Positions 35,108 through 45,603 of a DNA stretch of 64,000 bases are shown here, piece by piece. The notes beneath the pieces were generated by a model that was given only the letters and a program-made list of their open reading frames with translations, had not been told where the DNA came from and did not search any database. The translations under genes were made by a program, and so were the position numbers. The stretch is from Acinetobacter rathckeae (GTDB lineage Bacteria; Pseudomonadota; Gammaproteobacteria; Pseudomonadales; Moraxellaceae). Location: positions 1 through 64,000 of the forward strand of contig NZ_VTDO01000007.1 of NCBI RefSeq assembly GCF_015627125.1, in the 5' to 3' direction. How positions within the stretch are numbered: position 1 is the first letter of the stretch; the number at the start of each line of letters is the position of its first letter.

Positions 35108-36928
35108 ATGGCTGATAAAAAAACAACGCATCAAAATAAAGTCACACCTTCGGTGACACCTAAAGTCCCTTTCATGAGTCAGGGGCGATTTTATTTTATT
35201 TGGCTGATTGTCGTGGCCTGTTTTCTACTACTGATTGGTCGTGCTTTTTATGTGCAAATCATTAATAAAGATTTTTTACAAGATAAAGCCAATGCCGTGA
35301 TTCAGCGAGACCAAACGGTGGAGCCCATGCGTGGTGTGATTAGTGATCGCAATGGTGTACCACTTGCCATTAGTTCGCCAATTATGAAAATTGTCATGGA
35401 TACCGCAGACTATTATGACAATAAAAAACTATATGAAAAAATGACTGCACCTTCGGCGGATGGTAAAAAACATAAAGCTAAACAAAAGTTGCCAGATAAA
35501 GACTTTAACTTAGATGAACTTGCTGAAGCTGTAGGTATAGATGCCACAGATCTAAAGCAACGTATGCAGGCACATCCGAAGTCTAGATATTTGGTTTTAA
35601 AAACTGAAGTACCACCACCTGAAGCTGATGTCATTATGGCACACAACTTTCAAGGGGTATATACCGAAAAATCATATAAGCGTTACTACCCGCAGCCACA
35701 GCCAAATGCACAGATTATTGGTTTAACCAATAATGACAGCAAAGGGGTAGAGGGCTTAGAAATGAAGCTCAATACCGAGCTTGCAGGTACATCGGGCTTA
35801 CAAACCACCATTCGAGATAAATTTGGTAATCGGGTGCGTGACCCTGAAATTATTCGACCTGTGACAAATGGTAAAAACTTTACTTTAAGTATCGACTCAC
35901 GCATTCAGTATGTAATGTATAGAGAGCTGACTGCAGCAGGGGTGGCCAATAATGCACGTTCTGCCACTGCCATTGCGGTAGATGTCAAAACAGGTGAAAT
36001 TTTAGCCATGACCAGTTGGCCTTCTTATAATCCAAATGATAAAAATGATTTAACTAATAAAGATGCAATGCGTAACCGTGGTGCGATTGATATGTTTGAA
36101 CCTGGTTCAACCATGAAGCCATTTACCATTGCTGCAGCTTTAGAAAGTAATAAATATACACCTGCGTCAATTATAGATACGCACCCAGGTTCAATGCGTA
36201 TTGGTTCACATACCATTCGAGACACCCATGACCATGGTGTTTTAACACTGGCAGGGGTGATTATTAAGTCATCCAATGTCGGGGCTGCAAAAATTGCATT
36301 GTCCTTGCCACCGACCACTTTACCAACGACGTTTAAACGCTTTGGTTTTGGTTCAAAATCGGCAGTCCATTTTCCTGGCGAAAGTGGTGGTTTGATTTTG
36401 CCACAAAAATATTTAAACGTGTCTGAAATTGGCACCATGGCATATGGTTATGGCTTAAATGCCACAGTTTTACAGTTGGCTCAAGGCTATGCCATGTTGG
36501 CCAATCATGGTAAAGAAATGCCACTGTCATTGTATCGCTTAGATAAGCCACCTGAGGGTGAACAAGTGTTGTCTCCAAAGATTGCAGACCAAATTGTAGG
36601 CATGCTAGAGCAAGTGACACAGCCCGGTGGTACAGCAACACAAGCTCAAATCCCAGGGTATCGTGTTGGTGGGAAAACAGGGACAGCACATAAACTGAAC
36701 CCAGACCGTAAAAGTTACTCTACCTCAGAATACCGTGCTTTATTTGCAGGGATTGCACCGATTAGTAACCCTCGTGTTGCCATGATTGTTGTGGTTGAAA
36801 ATCCACAAGGGGCTTACTATGGGGGGGTTGTGGCAGCACCTGTATTTACACGCATTATGCAAGAAACTTTACGCTTGTTAAATGTACCTTTAGATAAACC
36901 ATTGCAACCCACAAATTTTAAAAAATAA
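35108..36928 (+). CDS. ftsI: FtsI (PBP3), septal peptidoglycan transpeptidase
   Basis: A 606-residue class B penicillin-binding protein. One membrane helix (about 28-48) anchors it. The periplasmic part has a pedestal domain (about 66-260) and a transpeptidase domain with S334-TMK-337, S388-S-N390 and K523-TGT. It cross-links septal peptidoglycan with FtsW. FtsW is not encoded in this window. A lysine-rich insert near 117-131 (GKKHKAKQK) is notable. It begins nine bases after ftsL. Confidence 0.95.
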   Translation: MADKKTTHQNKVTPSVTPKVPFMSQGRFYFIWLIVVACFLLLIGRAFYVQIINKDFLQDKANAVIQRDQTVEPMRGVISDRNGVPLAISSPIMKIVMDTADYYDNKKLYEKMTAPSADGKKHKAKQKLPDKDFNLDELAEAVGIDATDLKQRMQAHPKSRYLVLKTEVPPPEADVIMAHNFQGVYTEKSYKRYYPQPQPNAQIIGLTNNDSKGVEGLEMKLNTELAGTSGLQTTIRDKFGNRVRDPEIIRPVTNGKNFTLSIDSRIQYVMYRELTAAGVANNARSATAIAVDVKTGEILAMTSWPSYNPNDKNDLTNKDAMRNRGAIDMFEPGSTMKPFTIAAALESNKYTPASIIDTHPGSMRIGSHTIRDTHDHGVLTLAGVIIKSSNVGAAKIALSLPPTTLPTTFKRFGFGSKSAVHFPGESGGLILPQKYLNVSEIGTMAYGYGLNATVLQLAQGYAMLANHGKEMPLSLYRLDKPPEGEQVLSPKIADQIVGMLEQVTQPGGTATQAQIPGYRVGGKTGTAHKLNPDRKSYSTSEYRALFAGIAPISNPRVAMIVVVENPQGAYYGGVVAAPVFTRIMQETLRLLNVPLDKPLQPTNFKK

Positions 36929-36937
36929 GGTGCTTTT

Positions 36938-38437
36938 ATGTCGATTTGCTTTAAAGATCTCTGTGATGTACCGAGTGATCAAGTTTGGCTCACACAGCCA
37001 TTTACAGGCTTTTGTTTAGACAGTCGTGAGTTAAAAGAAGGGCAAATTTTTATTGCACTCAACAGTTATTCACAGCCAGAAAAAACGGTTTTATTTGCCC
37101 AAAAGGCAAGACAACAAGGGGCTTTAGGTGTGATTTCTGAATCTGTACTTGATCAAGTGGGTAGCTTGGTCATTACAGATGTACGCCAAAAAATAGGGCA
37201 GTGGCAACAACAATATTTACAACACAGTTTAAATATGCCCCCCCCGAAAGTGGTTGCAGTCACAGGTACCAATGGTAAAACTACGATTTCACGGTTGGTG
37301 GCCGAAATTTTAACGTTTGTGGGCCATACAGTTGCGATCATGGGGACAACAGGGCATGGTATTTTGCCGAATTTAACCCCATCGACACATACCACGCTTG
37401 ATGCCTTGCAACTCCAGAAATATCTAGCACAATATAAACAACAAGGTGCTGAGTATGTCTCTTTAGAGGCCAGCTCGCATGGTTTAGAGCAAGGGCGTTT
37501 GGTTGGGTGTGACATTGAAGTGGCTATTTATAGCAACTTAAGCCATGATCACTTAGATTATCATCATACTTTTGAGCAATATGCTGCAGCAAAAGCAAAA
37601 CTTTTTGAGTTCTCTACACTCAAGGCGGCAGTCATAAATCTAGATGATGCTTATGCCGATGTGATGCTTACGGCAGCAAAAAATAATCCTGCACAGCCTA
37701 AAATTATTACATATGCTGAAAACCGTAGTGATGCAGATTTTTACGTGACGAATGTTGAATTTGTTTTACATGGTGTGAATTTTGATTTACATAGCCCACA
37801 AGGAGTTAAGGCTGTGTCTAGTCCATTGCTTGGTCAGTTTAATATTGATAACTTATTGGCCAGTTTAGCGACAGTATATGCTCTAGGTTTTGATATCAAT
37901 CAGGTGATTTCTCGACTTCCTGAATTGGTGGGTGCACCGGGGCGTATGCAAATGATTGCAGACAGCAATAGAGTATTTATTGTTGATTATGCCCATACCC
38001 CCGATGCTTTAGAGCAAGCATTAAGTAGTGTTAAAAAACATGTGGCAGGCAAGCTTTGGGTAGCGTTTGGCTGTGGTGGAGACCGTGACCGTACAAAACG
38101 CCCGATCATGACCAAAATTGCATTGTCACAAGCCGATGTTGTGGTACTCACATCAGATAACCCAAGAACTGAGAGTCTAGAGCAAATTTTTAACGACATG
38201 ATTCAAGGCTTAGACTTTACCTCGCATACGGCCTATAAAATTGATAATCGCCGTGATGCGATTGCATATATTACACAACATGCACAGGCGGGAGATGTGG
38301 TTGTTATTGCAGGAAAAGGCCATGAAAATTATCAAGATATACAGGGTGTAAAACATTTTTTTGATGATACCGTTGAAATCAAAACTGCTTTAGAGCAAAA
38401 AGAATCTCTTTCAAAAAAATACGTGGCATTGGGATAA
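36938..38437 (+). CDS. murE: MurE, UDP-MurNAc-tripeptide ligase (meso-DAP)
   Basis: A 499-residue Mur ligase that adds meso-diaminopimelate to UDP-MurNAc-L-Ala-D-Glu. The ATP loop is GTNGKTT (about residue 109). The DNPR motif (TSDNPRTE) near the C-terminus is the hallmark of DAP-specific rather than lysine-specific enzymes. AAGGTG precedes the ATG, and ftsI ends nine bases before it. The murF start follows four bases after its stop. Confidence 0.95.
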   Translation: MSICFKDLCDVPSDQVWLTQPFTGFCLDSRELKEGQIFIALNSYSQPEKTVLFAQKARQQGALGVISESVLDQVGSLVITDVRQKIGQWQQQYLQHSLNMPPPKVVAVTGTNGKTTISRLVAEILTFVGHTVAIMGTTGHGILPNLTPSTHTTLDALQLQKYLAQYKQQGAEYVSLEASSHGLEQGRLVGCDIEVAIYSNLSHDHLDYHHTFEQYAAAKAKLFEFSTLKAAVINLDDAYADVMLTAAKNNPAQPKIITYAENRSDADFYVTNVEFVLHGVNFDLHSPQGVKAVSSPLLGQFNIDNLLASLATVYALGFDINQVISRLPELVGAPGRMQMIADSNRVFIVDYAHTPDALEQALSSVKKHVAGKLWVAFGCGGDRDRTKRPIMTKIALSQADVVVLTSDNPRTESLEQIFNDMIQGLDFTSHTAYKIDNRRDAIAYITQHAQAGDVVVIAGKGHENYQDIQGVKHFFDDTVEIKTALEQKESLSKKYVALG

Positions 38438-38441
38438 TAAT

Positions 38442-39842
38442 ATGCATACATCAACCACGAGTACCAACGCACTCATGCCTTGGTCAGCACAAGATTTGGC
38501 ACAAGCCACGCAAGGCAGTTGGTATAAAGAACGTACCCCAAATACACAAATTAAACGTATTTTAACCAACTCACGTCATGCAGAATCAGGTGATGCTTTT
38601 TTAGCACTCAAAGGTGAACGCTTTGATGCACATACATTTGTCGCCCAAGTGCAAACCCAAGGTTGTGAGGTTGCGATTGTAGAGCGACCAATAGACGATG
38701 TAGAGATTTATCAGCTGGTGGTGGCCGATACACGTTTGGCTTTAGGTCTCTTAGGTGCGTTTCGTCGAAAGTCATGCCACGACTTAAAAGTGGTGGCACT
38801 GACTGGTAGCAGTGGTAAAACCACCACCAAAGAAATGTTAGGCAGTATTTTTAGCCAATTAGCTCCCACATTGGTGACACGAGGTAATCTAAATAATGAT
38901 TTAGGTGTACCGATGATGTTACTTGAACTGACTGAACAGCATCGTTATGCAGTCATGGAGTTGGGGGCAAATCATCAGGGTGAAATTGACTACACATCTC
39001 ACTTAGTTGCACCAGATGTGGCAGGTATTTTAAATATTGGTACAGCACATTTAGGTGAGTTTGGTGGCCGAGAAGGTATTTGCCAAGCCAAGTCGGAAAT
39101 TTATCAGCACTTAAAAGCAAGTGGTTGTGCCATTGTTCCTAAAAATGATGACTTTACTGTTAAAATTGAACAAAAAACACAATCTTTTCAGTGTTTAAGT
39201 TTTGGTGAAGGCGGTGATGTTTATGCAACAGACATACAGCTACAATCTGAATCGACTATATTTTTACTGCATACCCCCAAAGGTATTACGCAAATAGATT
39301 TGCCTTTTGCAGGGGCTCATAATGTGGATAATGCCTTGGCAGCCACAGCATTTGCTTTAGCGCTTGATGTGCCTTTACAGGTGATCGCACAGGGTTTAGC
39401 CTCTGCTGTTGCAGCCAAAGGGCGTTTGAATTTTATTCGTAAAAAACAATACTTATGCATAGATGATACGTATAATGCCAACCCCACATCTATGCTGGCA
39501 GCAAGCCATGTGTTAAGCCAACAACAAGGCATAAAAGTCTTGGTGATGGGGGATATTGGTGAGTTGGGCGACACAGCAACTTCTGAACATCAGAAACTGG
39601 GTGAACAGTTGTCACACTTTGCGATAGATCAGATTGTGGCTGTAGGTGAGTATGCACAGGCCGTGAGTGTTGCTGCCACAGGGCCTGTACCTGTCGCACA
39701 TTTTGAAACACAGGCACAGGCACTACCGTATTTAATTGAAATGATAAAAAAACATCAACCTCAGACCATGAGTTTCCTATTTAAAGGTTCTCGATTTACC
39801 CATATGGAGACGTTGATGGCTGATTTGATGGAGACGCTTTAA
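38442..39842 (+). CDS. murF: MurF, UDP-MurNAc-pentapeptide synthetase
   Basis: A 466-residue Mur ligase that adds D-Ala-D-Ala to the tripeptide precursor. ATP loop GSSGKTTTKEM is at about residues 123-133; ELGANHQGEI and YNANPTSM further along are typical MurF motifs. Its TAA directly abuts the mraY ATG, so translation is coupled. There is a slightly long N-terminus; an alternative ATG lies at residue 12. Confidence 0.95.
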   Translation: MHTSTTSTNALMPWSAQDLAQATQGSWYKERTPNTQIKRILTNSRHAESGDAFLALKGERFDAHTFVAQVQTQGCEVAIVERPIDDVEIYQLVVADTRLALGLLGAFRRKSCHDLKVVALTGSSGKTTTKEMLGSIFSQLAPTLVTRGNLNNDLGVPMMLLELTEQHRYAVMELGANHQGEIDYTSHLVAPDVAGILNIGTAHLGEFGGREGICQAKSEIYQHLKASGCAIVPKNDDFTVKIEQKTQSFQCLSFGEGGDVYATDIQLQSESTIFLLHTPKGITQIDLPFAGAHNVDNALAATAFALALDVPLQVIAQGLASAVAAKGRLNFIRKKQYLCIDDTYNANPTSMLAASHVLSQQQGIKVLVMGDIGELGDTATSEHQKLGEQLSHFAIDQIVAVGEYAQAVSVAATGPVPVAHFETQAQALPYLIEMIKKHQPQTMSFLFKGSRFTHMETLMADLMETL

Positions 39843-40961
39843 ATGTTGTTATGGTTATTTGAACGATTAGGTGGGATTGATAGTAGCTTTTTGGTGGTAC
39901 GCTATCTGACCCTGCGTACACTCTTGAGTGTAATCACTTCACTGTTAATCGGGTTGGGCTTAGGGCCAATCATGATTAAAAAACTCCGTGCTTTGAAATA
40001 TGGTCAAGCAGTAAGTACCTTTGCCCCAGAAAACCATGCACAAAAAATGGGTACACCCACTATGGGAGGGGTGCTCATTTTAATGTCAATTGGAATCAGT
40101 ACTTTACTATGGGCCGATTTATCCAACCCCTATGTATGGATTGTTTTGGCGGTTATGGTGATTTTTGGTGCAGTGGGTTGGGCAGATGACTGGATTAAAA
40201 TCCGTTATAAAGACAATGCTGGTCTTCCTGCACGTAAAAAATTCTTTTGGACTTCTGTGGGCTCGTTGGGTGCAGGGATTGCATTGTATTGCATTGCTCA
40301 AGCACAACCTTCAATGACCACAACACATAACATGTTGGACTTGCTGATTCCATTTTTTAAACACTTAAGTATTCCGTTGTCTGCTGTGCCTTTTGGCTTG
40401 GCATTTATTGCATTTACCTATTTGGTGATTAATGGGGCATCCAATGCCGTGAATTTAACCGATGGTTTAGATGGTTTGGCCATTATGCCAGTGGTATTGG
40501 TTGCAGCAGGTTTAGGTGTGTTTGCTTACTTGTCTGGTGATGTACGTTTTGCGGGTTATCTACATATTCCGTATGTGAAATATACCTCAGAGCTGGTGGT
40601 GATTTGTTCTGCTATGGTGGGCGCAGGTTTAGCCTTTTTATGGTTTAATGCTCACCCTGCACAAATTTTTATGGGTGATGTGGGGGCTTTAGCACTTGGT
40701 GCAATGCTCGGTACAATTGCAGTGATGGTACGCCAAGAAATTGTCTTTGCGATTATGGGTGGTGTATTTGTAATGGAAGCTGTGTCTGTGTTCTTACAAA
40801 TTGGCTCATTACGTATGCGAAATAAGCGGGTGTTTTTAATGGCACCACTGCATCATCATTATGAAAAACGTGGCTGGAAAGAGACTCAAGTGGTGATACG
40901 TTTTTGGATTGTCACGATTTTCCTTGTGGTGATTGGTCTCATGACATTAAAACTGCGTTAA
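39843..40961 (+). CDS. mraY: MraY, phospho-MurNAc-pentapeptide translocase
   Basis: A 372-residue inner-membrane enzyme with ten membrane segments. It moves phospho-MurNAc-pentapeptide to undecaprenyl phosphate, making lipid I. Key motifs are visible: KMGTPTMGG, the acidic [29 protein letters not shown] and the HHHYE block near the C-terminus. It is the last gene of the cluster here and is followed by a strong terminator, so murD, ftsW, murG and later genes are elsewhere. Confidence 0.96.
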   Translation: MLLWLFERLGGIDSSFLVVRYLTLRTLLSVITSLLIGLGLGPIMIKKLRALKYGQAVSTFAPENHAQKMGTPTMGGVLILMSIGISTLLWADLSNPYVWIVLAVMVIFGAVGWADDWIKIRYKDNAGLPARKKFFWTSVGSLGAGIALYCIAQAQPSMTTTHNMLDLLIPFFKHLSIPLSAVPFGLAFIAFTYLVINGASNAVNLTDGLDGLAIMPVVLVAAGLGVFAYLSGDVRFAGYLHIPYVKYTSELVVICSAMVGAGLAFLWFNAHPAQIFMGDVGALALGAMLGTIAVMVRQEIVFAIMGGVFVMEAVSVFLQIGSLRMRNKRVFLMAPLHHHYEKRGWKETQVVIRFWIVTIFLVVIGLMTLKLR

Positions 40962-40976
40962 TTATGTGTGTTGCTT

Positions 40977-41001
40977 AAAAGCTGGCGATTGCCAGCTTTT
41001 T
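40977..41001 (+). terminator. Terminator after mraY
   Basis: AAAAGCTGGC pairs with GCCAGCTTTT around a four-base loop; T follows. It closes the cell-wall operon. Confidence 0.9.
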
Positions 41002-41016
41002 ATATGGGAGAATCTT

Positions 41017-41868
41017 GTGAAAACAGCCAAAGCTTTACCTTTGATGTGTCCTGTGTGTCGGCATCAACTTCACTTATCTGAGCAAACGTGGCAGTGCGAA
41101 CAAAAACATAGTTTTGATGTGGCCAAGCAAGGGTATGTAAATTTACACGTTGTACAGCATAAACACAGTAAAACCCCAGGTGATACTGTAGAATCGGTAA
41201 CGGCCCGTCGTGCATTTTTGGCAGAGGGTCATTATGCACCTTTACAGCAAGCGGTCACTGAAATTATAACAAAACATAAAATCAATTCAGTGTTAGATAT
41301 TGGCTGTGGTGAAGGTTATTACACCAGTGCAATGCAACCAAATGTAAAGCAGTGTATAGGGGTAGATATTGCAAAAAATGCGGTACAAAGGGCCGCAAAA
41401 ACCAATCGTGAAGTGACTTGGGTTGTTGGTACAGGAGCGGTACTACCTGTGATGGACAGCAGTATTGACTTGTGTAGTAGTCTGTTTAGCCCATTGCCCA
41501 TAGATGAGATGTGCCGAGTGTTACAAGATGATGGATATTGTTTGGTGGTCACTCCTGCAAAGAATCATTTGTATGCCATGCGAGAGGCTCTTTTTGAGCA
41601 AGTGACACTGCATGAGCCTGATAAAATATTGGCACAATTTGAGCCTTATTTTGATTTGGTAAAGCAACAACAGCTTGAATACACAATTAATCTGACACAA
41701 GATGCACTCAAAAATTTGATTGCGATGACACCTTATGCTTACAAAGCGAAGTTAGACAGACGTTGTACATTAGAACAGGTTGAGCAATTTGAAGTGACTG
41801 CAAGTTTTCAAATTTATTTGTTCCAACGCCGTAAACTTCATTTAGAAATCTGCCCTAGCAAAGATTAA
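41017..41868 (+). CDS. rlmA: RlmA, 23S rRNA m1G745 methyltransferase
   Basis: A 283-residue protein resembling E. coli RlmA (RrmA). An N-terminal zinc site (CPVC at about 10-13, then CEQKH) and DVAKQGYVNL and ARRAFL.EGHY precede the SAM motif LDIGCGEGYYT. The late block MTPYAYKA also fits. The GTG at 41017 is chosen because GGGAG ends six bases upstream; longer starts would run into the mraY terminator. It probably methylates G745 (or G748) of 23S rRNA. Confidence 0.9.
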   Translation: MKTAKALPLMCPVCRHQLHLSEQTWQCEQKHSFDVAKQGYVNLHVVQHKHSKTPGDTVESVTARRAFLAEGHYAPLQQAVTEIITKHKINSVLDIGCGEGYYTSAMQPNVKQCIGVDIAKNAVQRAAKTNREVTWVVGTGAVLPVMDSSIDLCSSLFSPLPIDEMCRVLQDDGYCLVVTPAKNHLYAMREALFEQVTLHEPDKILAQFEPYFDLVKQQQLEYTINLTQDALKNLIAMTPYAYKAKLDRRCTLEQVEQFEVTASFQIYLFQRRKLHLEICPSKD

Positions 41869-41888
41869 GGGCAGATGTTGCTGTCATT

Positions 41889-44384
41889 TTATTGCACTTG
41901 ATTAATTAAATTTTCAATATCATCACCATTGTTTGCACGTTTGCCTGTATTTTGTGTGCTTGGTTGAGCAGGCATGTTGTCTGAATGGTCTGTGTCATTT
42001 TGTTGAGGCAGATCACTAAAATCACTGTTATTTTCTATCGGTTGAATGGTTACAGGCTTGTAGATTGGTTTTGCAGTAGGTGGCACAATACGACCAGTAT
42101 TTTTGTCTTTACTGAGAGATGGTACTGGATCATTACTATCTATGTTGATCCATGCATATGGTGTGCCTGCTAATGCATTTTTCATAAAGCCTGACCAAAT
42201 CGGTAGTGCTGCAACGCCACCATATTCACGTCGTCCTAATGTGGTGGGTTGGTCAAAGCCGACCCATGCCACAGCCACCAATTTACCATTGAAACCAGAG
42301 AACCACGCATCTCTAGCATCGTTGGTTGTCCCTGTTTTTCCGCCGATATCATCACGGCCAATAGTAAGGGCGGCACGACCTGTACCGACTTGAATCACGT
42401 CACGTAAAATACTTGCCATATCAAAGGCAGATTCAGACTTAATAATACGCTGTGCTTGGCGGTAATCACTACGTTTTAGGGCTGGTTGATTAATGTTGGC
42501 TATATTTTGTCTGAATGCAGCATCATCGCTTGTACCTTCTACCTTTGATGGAGTAGTAGATGGTGTCTCTATACAAGAGATACAGGCATACTCAGGGTTA
42601 GCCTGATAAATTGTTTTACCGTAAGCATCTTCAATATGGTCTATAAAATAAGGTTCGATACGATAACCGCCATTGGCAAATGTTGCATAGCCTGTTGCCA
42701 TTTGTATAGGCAACACTTGAGGTGTACCGAGAGCAATGGTGAAATTACGAGGAATTTGGTTTTCTTGTAGGCCAAAGTCCATGAGTAGTTGTCGTGCATG
42801 TTCTACACCAACACTTTGTAGTAAACGTACAGAGACTGTATTACGAGACAAATAAAGTGCTCTACGTAGGGGAATGAGTCCTAAATAGCGTCCATCAGAG
42901 TTTTTCGGTGACCATTTCCCAATGGTGATCGGTGCATCATCGACCATCGTATACGGAGTCATGCCACGTTCTAATGCCAATGCATAAATAAATGGTTTAA
43001 TGGTAGAACCAGGTTGTCTCCAACCTTGTAATGCACGATTAAATGTAGATTGGTAGTAGTTATAGCCACCCACGACAGCTTCAATTGCACCGTTATTAGG
43101 GTTCAGTGCAATAAGTTGCCCTTGAACTTTTGGAAGTTGTACCAAAAGCCAAGAGTCTTTAGCATTGCTCGGTCTTAAACGTACAATATCATTTACTTTG
43201 ACAATTTGGTTTGCGCGCGTTGGCATTGGCCCAACGCTATTGGCATTTCTGTAAGGGTGTGCCCACGCCATACTTGACCAAGGAACAGTGACCGTTGTGC
43301 CATCTTTCAATTCGGCATCAAAGGTGGTGTTTAATACTTTTGTTACTTTGGCAGGGTAGGCATCTGCAATTGGGAAAAACTGAGAAAGTGGCTTATTATT
43401 GGCTTCCGCACCACGCCAGCCATGACGACGGTCATAGTCTTCTAGGCCCGCTTGTACAGCTTCTTCAGCATATTTCTGACGTTGACTATTAATCGTTGTA
43501 TAAATTTTAAAACCAGAGTCAACGGCTTGTTCTCCGAACTTATTTACAATTTCAGATCGAACCATTTCACCGACATATGGAAACTGGGTATTGACACCGC
43601 GGTCTTGCATATCTAAATTTAATGGTTCTGTCACAGATTTTTGGTATTCTTGTGAACTAATATAGCCTAATTGTAACATGCGACCTAAAATCCAGTTTCT
43701 ACGTTCAAGTGCTCGGTCTGGGTTTGCTACAGGGTTATATTTTGAAGGTGCTTTGGGTAGGCCAGCAATCATTGCCATTTGTGCAATGCTGAGCTGATCT
43801 AAACGGTCTTTGTTGTAGTAGATTTTTGCAGCGGCAGCAATGCCATAAGCATTTTTACCTAAGAAAATTTTATTGACATACAGCATTAAAATTTCTTGCT
43901 TACTTAGGTTTTCTTCTAATTTTCGTGCTAAAAATACTTCTGTAAGTTTACGCTTGAGGGTTCTTTCGGGGCTTAAATAGTAGTTTTTTGCCACTTGCAT
44001 GGTAATGGTTGAGCCACCTGTTTGCACATCTGAACCGGTCACGCTTTCACTGACTGCGCGCCCAAGACCTTTAAAACTAATACCACTATGTTCAAAGAAA
44101 GAGGAGTCTTCTGCTGCCAAAAATGCATGAATAAATTGAGGTGGAATTTGGTTGTATTCAACTGGAATTGAAAGTTTACCGCCATATTCTGCAATGAGTT
44201 TATGATCTGCAGTATAAATTTGAATTGGTTTTAGTAATGGTGCTTTTCTAATGGTACTCATGTCTGGTAGTGATGGTGCAATGTACAAATACATGCCATA
44301 AAATCCCATCGGAATAGCGACAAGAATCATCAAGATAAATAGGAAAAATGGGTAAATTCGACCAGAACAAGAAGTTTTTTTCAT
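41889..44384 (-). CDS. mrcA: PBP1a, bifunctional class A penicillin-binding protein
   Basis: An 831-residue inner-membrane enzyme (also called PonA) that polymerises and cross-links peptidoglycan. One membrane helix lies at about 12-33. The glycosyltransferase domain (about 55-225) has catalytic E92 in AAEDSSFFEH and GGSTITMQ. An OB-like insert follows, then the transpeptidase domain with S460-TIK, S513-R-N515 and K683-TGT. The C-terminal 80 residues are a polar, Pro/Asn-rich tail. It diverges from pilM, an arrangement also seen in Pseudomonas. Confidence 0.95.
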   Translation of the reverse strand: MKKTSCSGRIYPFFLFILMILVAIPMGFYGMYLYIAPSLPDMSTIRKAPLLKPIQIYTADHKLIAEYGGKLSIPVEYNQIPPQFIHAFLAAEDSSFFEHSGISFKGLGRAVSESVTGSDVQTGGSTITMQVAKNYYLSPERTLKRKLTEVFLARKLEENLSKQEILMLYVNKIFLGKNAYGIAAAAKIYYNKDRLDQLSIAQMAMIAGLPKAPSKYNPVANPDRALERRNWILGRMLQLGYISSQEYQKSVTEPLNLDMQDRGVNTQFPYVGEMVRSEIVNKFGEQAVDSGFKIYTTINSQRQKYAEEAVQAGLEDYDRRHGWRGAEANNKPLSQFFPIADAYPAKVTKVLNTTFDAELKDGTTVTVPWSSMAWAHPYRNANSVGPMPTRANQIVKVNDIVRLRPSNAKDSWLLVQLPKVQGQLIALNPNNGAIEAVVGGYNYYQSTFNRALQGWRQPGSTIKPFIYALALERGMTPYTMVDDAPITIGKWSPKNSDGRYLGLIPLRRALYLSRNTVSVRLLQSVGVEHARQLLMDFGLQENQIPRNFTIALGTPQVLPIQMATGYATFANGGYRIEPYFIDHIEDAYGKTIYQANPEYACISCIETPSTTPSKVEGTSDDAAFRQNIANINQPALKRSDYRQAQRIIKSESAFDMASILRDVIQVGTGRAALTIGRDDIGGKTGTTNDARDAWFSGFNGKLVAVAWVGFDQPTTLGRREYGGVAALPIWSGFMKNALAGTPYAWINIDSNDPVPSLSKDKNTGRIVPPTAKPIYKPVTIQPIENNSDFSDLPQQNDTDHSDNMPAQPSTQNTGKRANNGDDIENLINQVQ

Positions 44385-44541
44385 ATTAGCTGTAGCTATA
44401 GTTAAAAAATGGGATGGCGAAGTGAAAGTATAATCTATGTCGTTATATTATGGCGTATTATATACGATTATTGTGCAAATCATATTGAAAGTAGTGTATC
44501 GTCAAAAGTTATTACGCTCATAGAAATCATGAGGATGTGTT

Positions 44542-45603
44542 GTGCTTAAATTGAATGGTAAGCGAAAAAAGGGGTTAGTGGGAGTAGATATTGGTTGCTC
44601 CTCTGTAAAATTGTTGGAACTCTCTCAAAAAGGTGGGCGTTATAAGGTAGAAAGCTATGCCAATATTGCTTTAGCCGATGGCGTTGTTGTAGATAATAAT
44701 ATTCTTGATGCTGAAGCACTTTCAAATGCTTTGCAAGAAGCCGTTGATGTGGGTAATCCTTCGGCTGATTTAGTGGCTTTTTCTTTGCCGAATGCACAAG
44801 TTATTTATAAAACTTTGGAAATGGATAAAGATCTAACGGATGAAGAAAGAGAAGTACAAATTCGTTTAGATGCCGAGCAATATATTCCATTTCCTTTAGA
44901 TGAAGTAAGTTTAGATTTTGAGATACTAGGCACTAATAAAAAACAACCCGATCAAGTCTACGTTCGCTTAGTTGCGACCAGAACTGAGCATGTAGATGCA
45001 ATTACTGATGCATTGATATATGCGGGTTTAACGCCGAAAGTTGCTGACGTAGAAAATTTGGTTTTAGAACGTGCATTTTCTATTTTTTCAAGTACTTTAC
45101 CTGTTTCTGCCAAGCTTGTTGCTGTGCTGGATGTCGGGCATACAACAACAAACTTTACGGTATTAAATCATGGGCGTGTGATCTATACCAAAGAACAAAT
45201 GTTGGGTGGAAAACAACTTATCTTAGATGCACAGTACCATTATGGTGGTCTATCAGATGCAGATGCAACAGCATTAATTTCAGACCATAGTGGTTATGCT
45301 GATTATGAAGATGCAATTTTAACACCGTTTAAAAAAGCTGTTTTGGATCAAACCTCACGTGCACTACAGTTATTTTTCTCTAGTTCGTCTTATCATCAAG
45401 TTGATCATATGCTATTGGCAGGTGGCGTGGCGAATTTAACTGGATTAGCACAATATTTACAAGCTGAGTTAAGTTATAGGGTCACTGTCGCGTACCCTTT
45501 TTTAAATATGGCGTTTTCTCCTCAAGTGAACGTACAGCAATTTGAACAAGATTCACCTGCATTAATGCTTGCATTAGGCGTAGCCCTTCGGAGTTTCGAT
45601 TGA
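44542..45603 (+). CDS. pilM: PilM, type IV pilus inner-membrane platform ATPase-like protein
   Basis: A 353-residue cytosolic, actin-like (FtsA/SHS2) protein. It has GVDIGCSSVKLLEL near the N-terminus and the second ATP-site block LDVGHTTTNF. PilM binds the N-terminal tail of PilN to connect the cytosolic motor with the periplasmic alignment complex. It starts with GTG, supported by GAGGA six bases upstream. First gene of pilMNOPQ; its TGA overlaps the pilN ATG by one base. Confidence 0.95.
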   Translation: MLKLNGKRKKGLVGVDIGCSSVKLLELSQKGGRYKVESYANIALADGVVVDNNILDAEALSNALQEAVDVGNPSADLVAFSLPNAQVIYKTLEMDKDLTDEEREVQIRLDAEQYIPFPLDEVSLDFEILGTNKKQPDQVYVRLVATRTEHVDAITDALIYAGLTPKVADVENLVLERAFSIFSSTLPVSAKLVAVLDVGHTTTNFTVLNHGRVIYTKEQMLGGKQLILDAQYHYGGLSDADATALISDHSGYADYEDAILTPFKKAVLDQTSRALQLFFSSSSYHQVDHMLLAGGVANLTGLAQYLQAELSYRVTVAYPFLNMAFSPQVNVQQFEQDSPALMLALGVALRSFD

